Shown in pieces: positions 1 to 7,290 of a stretch of DNA of 28,318 bases. The notes beneath the pieces were generated by a model. The model was not told the origin of the DNA. It was given only the letters and a program-made list of their open reading frames with translations, and made no database searches. This DNA comes from Elysia marginata (lineage: Eukaryota > Mollusca > Gastropoda > Plakobranchidae). The DNA lies in contig BMAT01008510.1 in assembly GCA_019649035.1 (NCBI GenBank), forward strand, positions 3,471 through 31,788, given 5' to 3'. Position 1 is the stretch's first letter, and the number at the start of each line of letters is the position of its first letter. The position numbers and the translations under genes were made by a program.

Positions 1-15
1 CTCTCTCTCTCTCTC
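1..15. repeat. (CT)n microsatellite at the window edge
   Basis: An uninterrupted CT dinucleotide run opens the window and ends at a CG step. Because it is cut by the edge its true length is unknown. The last ~40 bases of the window are also CT-rich, which fits a contig that ended in simple repeats. Confidence 0.9.
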
Positions 16-1182
16 GTTAGATCTCTTTCCTTTGCACCTTATTTAAGCGGTACCCTACAATAGAATAGCGAATTAAAAACTAACAAAGTGACTTAAGCAC
101 GAGATTGAGCTTATAATTTTTGGCCTCATGGTGACGCTTGACAATCCCATATGGACTGGGAATGGGAAAGTGCTCCCTCGCGATTCTCAGGAGCGGAGGA
201 TATTGTAATTTTCTATAAAAATTACTCAGAGCATTCCTACTTTTTAAAACTTGAACTTTAACACACATAATGATGTTATGTGAAATAGATATTTATTTGT
301 TAATGCATGGTATTGTTCAGCATGAACTAACGAAAGAAGTTATCTGATCATGTATTCCAACCGGGTCACAAGAAGAATAGAAATCACGTGAGACAAAAAG
401 CTAAAATTATAAAAGACCTAAATATCCATGTAAAGTTTCTTATGTCATCTCTCAGTGGCGAAAAAGTTCTAACAAAAAAGGAAAAAAAAAGTAGCAGCAA
501 AGAAACAGAAAAATTTACCCATGTACACATTAAAATTTTCAGTTCAACGTGTTTATGAATGAATATTCTAGCATGTTTCAAATGGTGCATTTATATGTAC
601 TGGAATAGAGAAATAAAGCGGACGCATTTTTAAATTATCTCCCTTTTTACATCAATCACCCACAACAGAATGGGTGCTTAGTGACTGAGGAGGTTGAAGA
701 GAGAGCAGTGGTTATCCTTCCGCTAAAGGTGGAATCTTTCGCTTTTCAAGCAAAAAGCTTTTCTTCCCTTTGATTTCGCTCATGAAAAGCAGGAAGATAA
801 CCAAGATGCATGAGCAACGGAAAAGCCAGTGACAATCTCGCGCAGCTTACTTCTTTTTATGAAGTTTGTTTTACATCGACTAATGGTTTGCACCAATAGT
901 TCTTAAATCAACTACCTTTGTAATTTATATATATGGTAATTGAATTAAATGAAACGCATCTTTGATTTAGAGCTAAACCTAGTCCTTTCTTGGCAGGTTT
1001 TATGAGTTCAATAGAAAATCCTGAGACGGATACACTTATCGAAGGTATTATCGTTTTTTTCTTGTTCTGTATTCACATCTCAGGGAAACTTAGAGTAACA
1101 ACGTTTAGCAAAAAAAAAATTTTTTTTGCATTGCAAGCAAATCTTTGACATATAATATTCTCTTCCCTTGAAACTAAAACAG
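16..1182. other. AT-rich DNA with no supported gene
   Basis: No open frame here has a recognisable domain. An A10/T8 inverted repeat lies at 1108-1129. At 978-1050 there is a short exon-like block: a pyrimidine-rich acceptor ending at 995, a 49-base open stretch with an ATG at 1002, then a GGTATT donor-like site at 1045. Its phase does not fit the next candidate exon (1183-1369), because joining them gives an immediate stop. It is not called as part of that model. Confidence 0.5.
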
Positions 1183-2089
1183 AATAGTTCTGATTTCCTC
1201 TCTCTTGTTTCTGCGTTTCTAGTCTTAAATGGTACTCTGCGTAGGCTCATAAAGAGTCTTAAGCAGCAAAAAAGTAGTACCACGTTAAATAGCGCTAGAC
1301 TTGCATCCTTTTTGGCCGAGTCTGGTTACTATAAAGCTAATGCTAGCTTAATATCATTTAATGCGATCAGTAGGTGTGCTCATTTGGAAAACCAATAAAC
1401 ATCTGACTTAACATACAACCCAGAAAGCTGAGATGAGCACCTACCATAACTCTCTCGTCTCTGTAAACATTCTGAATGAGGTTGTCTAGGGTTGATCTGA
1501 ATAAGTTCAAGGAAGTTTCTAGATGGTTCTCGATTAGTTGGTTTGTAAGCAGTTTGAGTTGTTTGTTTTCACCCTCTTGATAGAAAACCATTGGTTTAAT
1601 TTTTTTAATATTTGTTCTAGTGGTTATTAGTTCTTGGTCATTAGAATTAGATAAATATTTTAGAAGGTGTCATTGTCTTGTCTTGTTCATTGTTGGTCTT
1701 AGGGACAATGAGTGTCAATGAATTGTTCCAGGAACGCCTTTATATACTGGGCAAGGAACAGCCTCTAGTTTGTCCAGGACCCGGAGTCAACGTTGATACC
1801 CACTGTTGCCGTCAGTCAGTAACTAAGTCTTGTGTCGGTCCTGAGGAAATTATTAAAGTTTTGGAACCAGCTTTGTGCTGTAAGTATTGTATCTGTTGGT
1901 GTAGGGTCGTTGTACGCCGCGTTAGTATCAGTTTCATCTTTGTGGTTGTAGCAGGGTTTTAATGTACTTTTCTTTGTTTCAGGGTTCGGGGCTAGGCCAA
2001 GTACGGCAGAAGTTGACTCCGCCTCAGTACGACAAGGATCTGTCGCGTCTTACGTAAAATTTTGTTATATTATTAAATGTCCTAAGTAA
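1183..2089 (+). CDS. Candidate three-exon gene fragment, unknown protein (exons 1183-1369, 1703-1879, 1983-2089)
   Basis: I do not recognise the product. Block 1 follows an acceptor (CTAAAACAG) and ends at a GTAGGT donor at 1370. Block 2 follows TTGGTCTTAG and ends at GTAAGT at 1880. Block 3 follows CTTTGTTTCAG and runs to TAA at 2087-2089. Both joins are phase 1 and keep the frame open (A|GG, then T|GG), giving about 156 codons with no stop. The introns would be 333 and 103 bases. Block 1 is serine- and leucine-rich with a basic patch (RRLIKSLKQQK). Blocks 2 and 3 encode seven cysteines, including THCC and KSC. No upstream start exon was found, so the 5' end is partial. Within intron 1, the minus strand is also open for about 100 codons (1665-1367), which weakens the strand assignment. 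Chance or a pseudogene remains possible. Confidence 0.3.
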
Positions 2090-4217
2090 GCATGATCATA
2101 ATTATCTCATTACCAGTATGGTATGAATGACTAATATTGATTCTAACCCTTAGTGACATATGGGAAAATAACTTCAGGGGCATATTTACACACTTTTTAT
2201 TTGTATGCCTCATAGCCTTGGTGGCTATCTTGTTGATCAATTCGTAGCCTTAGTGGCTGAGAAAGTAAATGTTATACTTGTGTTTATGTACATATGTGAT
2301 ATTTGTAAAATGGATTAAGTATTCATGTTATGAAATTGTTAATTTTTGACCAGCTAAGACTCATTTCTTTATTGTGCGTGTTCGTGTACGTTCTTTAAGT
2401 CTTGTCCGCAATCAGTGGTCTGTGACAGAGGTATAAAATAATGTCAACCACATCAAATGTAAGTATAAAGTTTCTTAATCCCTTCCGTGATCCTTTTGCA
2501 AATGCAAAGAAATTTACTTACCATTTATCGAAATGTGAACAAGATAGGCTATCACCTCTGAGCATTATATGGCTTTCTTACCCAACAATCAGCCAAAACA
2601 TAACCGTTCCGTTCAAACCACTCTAACCTCTTATGTTGTTGGCATGAGGCTACATAATAGTTGTAATGACTGTGGAATATTTATCTGTCCATTTTCACCT
2701 TAAGAAAAGAAAAGGCGATCGCTTGTTGTTGGGGTACCCGCCGGCTCACACTACGACTAGAGGATCACAGATTTGTTCAGTTCCACCCTGTTTGGTTCTA
2801 TCTAAAGAAAGGAGATCAATAACAGACAAGAAACGGGAAGCTTACAGATTGTACAGCGGATTTGTTTAAAAAGTAGAATTCTTGTGAAGAATGTAGTCGT
2901 GGTTTAAATATCGGGAAACAGGATTGTTTATTTTCTTTAATATATCATGCTATGGATCACTGGGTTTCTACCTTACATTGATAAAAGTTTAACTGTCCTC
3001 TTACTCTTAAGTAGACCTAGTAACTTTTTATGGGTTGACATAACATGGTTGGTACTAAAATACTCTTACTATTGTCTAAAGATCTGCACATGAGGTTCTT
3101 AATAACCTTTAGGCCTTCAATGAACTTGATCCTAAGAGGCCTAACTTCAAAGTGAAATGAATTCGGTCGATCAGATTGTCTTGGTTACTTCTCGGGTGAG
3201 AAGTTTCGCATAATTCAGAAATAAAATCTGCTTTTATAAGTTATAAATGTATGTGACTCAACACGGGAAAACCCAGCTAAAGACGCTGGCTCCCATTTGA
3301 AGCTAGAGGCAATAATGTGTGTCAAGGCGACTCTAAACATCAATAATTTAATCTTCTTTGAAACTTTGTAAAACAAAAACTACTAAAGGTACATGCATTC
3401 TGTTTTTTTCTTATAGTTCCTTAAATTCTGCACTTTCTGGTGGTGTTAAATTTGCAGATACTAAAATTTCCGTCTTTAGCTGGCTTTTCCCGTGTTGGGT
3501 CACGTATATGCATTTTCGTTATAGTCTGACCATAATTATTTGTATCTTCATTGTTTTTTCCTTGAAGTCTACACAACGACACCACGTCAGTATTAGATCT
3601 GCAATTATAACTCGAAGTTAAGAGGAAAAAGATCTTTTTTTTCACTAATGAATGCCCTAAGCACTTGCTATTGTACTATTATGCTCATAGAACTCATCTC
3701 TTTTCTCTGCCTAGAAAGTGATAATCTCAGATGAAAGTGCCTCTAGAATAAACAGGACAATCTGGACAGAGTCTGCATGTCACGATCGAACCGAGAGTTG
3801 ATGTTAAGAATGAGAACAGTTATAAGCAACGAAACTGAGAATGCCGCAAAAAGCTGACCTAAATAAGAGTTTCCTATTGATTAAGTAGCTTAAAACACAT
3901 TCTGTCTCCAAAAAAATTTCCTATCCCACCTCAGATCCAAATATCTGAAGTCAGTTTCTGCGTTTTGTCTGTTTTAGTTTACTTAATGACAACTGGTAAC
4001 CGTAATATTTATTTCATTTTCTTAGATATCTTACCACCTGGAATATTTTAATGCTACTTGGGTGATATCGCTCAACTGATAAATACAACTTTGCCAAGGT
4101 TTAAGGATACGTTGTCTAGCAAGCTGTAAACCACACCAAGAGTTTAAAAAAACCCGGCAGAGCAGAGCCCAAAATGTTCAAAGCGGTGGCAAGTTGCTTT
4201 CGTGTCATTTATACTCA
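2090..4217. other. Intergenic or intronic AT-rich DNA
   Basis: Only short open frames (60-87 codons) without recognisable domains. A pair of similar stem-loops built on TAGCC...GGCT lies at 2212-2262. A strong acceptor-like tract (CTGTTTTTTTCTTATAG, ending 3416) precedes a 68-codon open stretch to 3621 with a hydrophobic run (LTIIICIFIVF). No donor partner was found, so no exon is called. Confidence 0.5.
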
Positions 4218-4499
4218 CTCATAGCCATACTCTACGTGACCTAGAGTGAAGGGCAAACCATTCACAGGTGAACAAGTTCTTCTGAAAGCGAGAAACTGAC
4301 TTATCGTATAAGATATTTTAAAATGAGTTAGAACAAAAGCTGATTGGAAAGAATCAACATGTTAAGCGGCCCATGCACCATCTAACTTGCTTGAAACACA
4401 ATACTTGATCAAATTAATGAATACGACATTGACAGATTGATGTTTGCCTATACACGGTCAACTTGTTTGTCCAACATTAGTTTGTGCTAAGAATTCCTA

Positions 4500-4764
4500 A
4501 TGAATGGACCAACAGCGTTAGCTCGTGCTTTAGCTCTGAAAAAAAATTACCGAAATAGAAGAAAATGGGCCAAAAACTAGTTTTTGCAGGGCAAAAAGTT
4601 TGGACGTTATGAATTATTATATTAGTTGCGGTGTACTTAGCCCAATGATTTTCAAAAATTTTTCGCGGATTGACGAAGATTCATTTAATGAACTTTTGGA
4701 TCTTGTGAGACGTGATATAAAAGAAATAAGAAAGAAATTTGCGATACGATGGTGCAGGTAGCTT
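4500..4764 (+). pseudogene. Harbinger transposase, N-terminal remnant
   Basis: Harbinger transposases are DDE nucleases that cut and reinsert their element at TWA sites. From ATG 4500 the frame reads MNGPTALARALALKKNYRNR, then RRKWAKN. This matches the Ala/Leu-then-basic N-terminus and the RRRWW-type motif of the family. It continues through KKFGRYELLY and PNDFQKFF. A frame change near 4660 leads into FSRIDEDSFNELLDLVRRDI, the strongly conserved 'F-R-DEDSFNELL-LV' block. The frame holds internal stops at 4578, 4623 and 4638, one frameshift, and ends at 4764. About 90 residues survive of a usual 350-450. The DDE catalytic domain is absent. It lies inside the TTA-flanked inverted ends and converges with the MADF remnant. 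The family assignment is firm; function is lost. Confidence 0.8.
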
Positions 4765-4765
4765 T

Positions 4766-5092
4766 TAGTCTTGCAGGAAAATAAATACATCGCAATACCA
4801 TAGTGGCGTCTCGTATCCATGATCTGCGCCGGCTCCTGACTTTTGAGAACAGTGAAATTTTTAAAATTCCTAATGCGAAGAATGTCCCTATAGAGTTGAG
4901 TGTCATTTTAAGGCCCTCTTTGGTGGCATCGTAATGTCACTCCCTGTATTTAACAAGTAGAGTGTTATATCCAGCTTCTCTTAAGTCTTTGTTGCTGTAC
5001 TCTTTGCTTTTCACTTTCCACAATGCGGGAAAATTGTGGTGTTCATCAATAAACACCAGTATAATTTTCTTTTTCCCTTTTGATGGCGCCAT
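4766..5092 (-). pseudogene. MADF-domain DNA-binding protein of the Harbinger element, remnant
   Basis: Autonomous Harbingers carry a second gene for a Myb/MADF-type protein that helps the transposase reach the nucleus and bind the ends. Reading minus from ATG at 5092, the frame gives MAPSKGKKK, then FIDEHHNFPALWKVKSKEY and LREAGYNTL. This is the first half of a MADF domain: the 'hP-LW-v-s-eY-n-d-r-eA' pattern. A stop follows (complement of 4942-4944). The frame then continues HYDATKEG...LNSI. After a frame change it reads KSGAGADHGYETPLWYCD, the conserved tail of Harbinger-linked MADF proteins (usually like SGAG-DD-Y-P-LWYFD), and stops after LQD. It has at least one stop and one frameshift. 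Lysine-rich residues 5-9 resemble a nuclear localisation signal. It converges with the transposase remnant. No active product is expected. Confidence 0.75.
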
Positions 5093-5478
5093 TATATTGT
5101 ATGGAATGAATGTGATCTAAGATAACTAAAAACAAATGAAAATTGACGCACAATGCGATATGGGTCATCGCCGGCTGCTTGTGGAAAATAATGCTTGACA
5201 AACAAATTAGATAAATACCTCTCACTGTCCAACTTGTGTGACGACTTGAAGAGAAAATCAACAGAAATCAGATCCCTCAAGCATTTTGGCCATCGAACTT
5301 ACCAATACACAATCAAATGTTTATCAAATATTCTTGATTCAAGCATGCGTTTCAAGAAAGTTTGATCGTGTCTGGGCCGCTTTAAGGCCTAGCCCTTGAT
5401 ACGCCTATGTAAAATGTAGGGTTCAGAGATGTTCGTTGGACGGTTTGGCCTGTCTGTATAAATCACGCTGGTCATAGC

Positions 5479-6002
5479 TAGCTGTGTATTTATTCTGTTT
5501 TTAACGTTGCAATTTACAGTCTGCAGCAATCATCGAAAGACGGAGTGCTATAAAATACTTTTTACGCTTTTCATTTTTGTGAGTACAAGCATGACAGTTT
5601 CTTGAGGGCACATTCCATCAAGGCCTATTGCCATAGATACCAGGTGGATAATTTAATCGACTAATCTCTCAGATATTTACAAAGGAATAAAAAGATCACC
5701 CAAAATTTTTGCTAGCTGAGTTGTTCTTATAATTTATAAGAACCATATGAAATAATACTGTGTTGAATGCTTCTCGCAAGGTTGACTTTTATTGATACTT
5801 GGGGCTGGGAGGCCTTAGGTGCAGGAAAGCCACAAATGTCGTCTTCGGCGCAGCACCAAAGGCTGTAGAGAAGGAGCTGTGTAGACAAACTTTTAGTATC
5901 ATCATAGATACAATAGTGATCTTAAGTGTACATATTGGACACGAGGTACAATTTGGGGTATGGTTGTACAACAGCGTCACTGTGTGTCTATATGCACCAT
6001 GG
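5479..6002. other. Spacer between the two nested transposon groups
   Basis: No gene recognised. A perfect palindrome with 10-base arms around a single T lies at 5723-5743. An 83-codon open frame from 5799 includes LGLGGLRCRKATNVVFGAAP but runs into the transposon at 6011, so part of its length is borrowed from repeat sequence. Confidence 0.5.
5723..5743. repeat. Perfect 21-bp palindrome
   Basis: GTTCTTATAA and TTATAAGAAC are exact reverse complements around a single central T. This could be a dyad-symmetric protein site or a small cruciform. It lies outside the mapped transposon ends, and no function can be assigned. Confidence 0.9.
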
Positions 6003-6421
6003 GTTCAAACTAGCGCGATCTATAATGGGGGCCAAACCACCCCAATGTAAACAAGTTCTTTTAAAAATGGGAAACTGACCTATCATATTATGTATTTTAA
6101 AAGAAGTTAGGTCAATTGCGAACTGGAAAACACTCAATGTGTTCAGGACCGACCCTCTACACACTGAGTATGTTTCGGTGTACAATATTGTTCTAACTCA
6201 ATTCAAAACACTGATAGGATATGTCAATGTAAGGGTAGATCCACACAGACACCAGACCCGACGGTCAGACCAGACCGTTTTCTGGTGCTAAAGAATTCAC
6301 ACCGTCATGATAGTAAGGACAAGTAGTCAAAAACGGCGACACGCCCACACTGACACCCGACGTCTCGGACCAGACCGTTTGGGAATGAACGTGTTCATTC
6401 CAAGACGACCGTCGGGGAAAA

Positions 6422-6464
6422 GGGGAAACAATTTGTGTATACTTTTTCCACAAATTATTTCCCC
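6422..6464. repeat. Hairpin inside Harbinger-like element 2
   Basis: Arms 6422-6437 (GGGGAAACAATTTGTG) and 6449-6464 (CACAAATTATTTCCCC) pair with a single mismatch around an 11-base loop. The hairpin lies about 190 bases inside the left end, so it is not part of the terminal repeats. Confidence 0.85.
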
Positions 6465-6639
6465 TTCCTTTCATCATGGCTATAATTAGCATTTCGAAAG
6501 CCGATCTCCCTTCAACAACACGTGTCAAAAATGGATGACGAAAGTTTGATACCATGTGTTCAACAGAGACCAGCCATTTATGGCAAAAAAGAGAAACTGC
6601 ATCCCAACAGAGATTATATAAACACAATGGGAAGCTATT

Positions 6640-6722
6640 GCTATTGTTGTATGGGATGGACCCAAATTCGTCTTGATCTATTATACATCTGTAGTCTTCT
6701 TCTTCACCACCACAACAAAAAC
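6640..6722 (-). pseudogene. Possible transposase relic (RRIWVHPI motif)
   Basis: Reading minus across 6645-6674 gives RRIWVHPIQQ, preceded by basic residues RRRLQMYNRS. Basic residues followed by 'RR-WVHPI' resemble the N-terminal region of many Harbinger-type transposases (for example R-YWVHPINRKR). The frame is interrupted soon after and no catalytic domain is visible. The match is short and rests on family memory. Its location inside an element with Harbinger-type TSDs gives modest support. Confidence 0.35.
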
Positions 6723-6937
6723 AATTTTCTCCTCCTGCTGCACGCCATTTTCACAACAAAACGGTGCTGTCTGACCGTCGGGTTCCGGTTTCAGAGTGGG
6801 CGGCGGAGCCGGCAAAAAAACGTCGGGTCTGGTCTGACCGTCGGGTCTGGTGTCTGTGTGGATCTAGCCTAAGACTTACAGAGGTTAATTCACATCTGGA
6901 TGCTTTGGTCCCCACTATAGATCGCGTTGGTTTAAAT

Positions 6938-7283
6938 AAATGACTGTACAAGAGTTCATTCGGAGCAATACACTCTATGGATGCATGTCTTGCATTATAA
7001 TACGGTTCTTTTCCACTTCTATTTTTATTCATTTATTTTAGTTCTTAATATCATACGTTATTGCTATTTTATTCAGTATTATATTACATAGATGAATTAC
7101 CTTATGTATTTTAGAATGCTTTAAATATGTGAGCTGCGATAACCAATATTGTTGTACATGCGGGATTAATAATTTGATGTTTTAGTTACGGTACCTATAT
7201 GATCTATGCTTTTTAAGTGTCTTACCTATGTTCAACCAATTTCTCAAAATGGGATCAATAAAGATTTATTCTATTCTATTCTT
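6938..7283 (+). mobile_element. Probable 3' end of a non-LTR retrotransposon (LINE-like tail)
   Basis: AATAAA at 7257-7262 is followed at once by a short (ATTCT)n tail (7268-7282). This resembles the AATAAAGATTTATTCTATTC endings of many invertebrate non-LTR elements. Upstream to 6938 the DNA is AT-rich with no recognisable reverse transcriptase residues, so any element is truncated to its 3' region. The 5' limit is arbitrary: it is placed at the transposon junction. A simple pentanucleotide repeat is the alternative. Confidence 0.4.
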
Positions 7284-7290
7284 TTTATGG

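Larger units (their letters stand above)
4365..5381. mobile_element. PIF/Harbinger element 1, old and internally deleted (1017 bp)
   Basis: The element is bounded by TTA (4362-4364 and 5382-5384), a 3-bp TSD typical of PIF/Harbinger. Its ends begin AGCGGCCCA in inverted orientation. The inverted similarity continues for about 45 bases, sharing AACTT, CTTGAAAC and CTTGA blocks with roughly a fifth of positions differing. Inside are an N-terminal transposase remnant on + (4500-4764) and a MADF-protein remnant on - (5092-4766). This two-gene content is typical of autonomous metazoan Harbingers. The two remnants converge tail to tail, and the catalytic part of the transposase is missing between them, so the copy is an internally deleted, non-autonomous relic. 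It sits inside a hAT-like element and is therefore younger than that element. Confidence 0.85.
4218..5478. mobile_element. hAT-like palindromic miniature element, copy A, split by Harbinger element 1
   Basis: The native element is about 225 bases (4226-4364 plus 5385-5470). It is flanked by CTCATAGC (4218-4225) and GTCATAGC (5471-5478), a 7/8 match and the TSD length expected of hAT elements. Its left arm (4231-4335) aligns with both arms of the second copy, sharing CAAACC, AACAAGTTCTT, GAAACTGAC and TTTTAAAA blocks. Its right end, read as reverse complement, gives AGCGTGAT...GGCCAAACC. Removing 4365-5384 joins flanks that align with the uninterrupted centre of the second copy near 6117-6150. 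The right arm is shorter and decayed. It encodes nothing and would depend on a transposase supplied elsewhere. The hAT assignment rests on TSD length and terminal bases only; another palindromic MITE family is possible. Confidence 0.55.
6233..6869. mobile_element. PIF/Harbinger-like element 2, non-autonomous and young-looking (637 bp)
   Basis: TAA flanks both sides (6230-6232, 6870-6872), matching the TWA TSD rule of Harbingers. The terminal inverted repeats (6233-6276 and 6826-6869) are 44 bases long and differ at one position, the third base. The ends begin GG(G/C)TAGATCC. They contain CGTCGGGTCTGGT-type words repeated at 18-base spacing (6821 and 6839). A second, degraded set of inverted words lies subterminally (about 6345-6386 against 6765-6805). 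An imperfect hairpin with 16-base arms lies at 6422-6464. There is no complete transposase; a possible short relic is listed separately. The near-identity of its ends suggests it is more recent than element 1. An unrelated superfamily with a 3-bp TSD cannot be excluded from the ends alone. Confidence 0.8.
6003..6937. mobile_element. hAT-like palindromic miniature element, copy B/C, split by Harbinger element 2
   Basis: The native element is about 279 bases (6011-6232 plus 6873-6929). It is flanked by GTTCAAAC (6003-6010) and GTTTAAAT (6930-6937), a 6/8 match of hAT TSD length. The two arms run inverted along almost the whole element. The left end TAGCGCGATCTATAATGGGG matches the complement of the right end, CAACGCGATCTATAGTGGGG. 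CCAAA, CTAACT, AAAA-AC and GATA-GTCA blocks recur in mirrored order up to a short centre near 6144-6157. Once 6233-6872 is removed, the right arm aligns with the left arm and with copy A. Copies A and B/C share the same terminal and internal blocks, so they are one family. It has no coding capacity. A foldback element of another superfamily is the main alternative to hAT. Confidence 0.65.

Noticed and set aside
996-1044. Short exon-like block with ATG (MSSIENPETDTLIE)
   Set aside because: The acceptor and donor look plausible, but joining it to the next candidate exon at 1183 gives an immediate stop.
6265-6627. 120-codon minus-strand frame
   Set aside because: It lies wholly inside Harbinger-like element 2, partly in terminal-repeat sequence, and in a different frame from the transposase-like motif.
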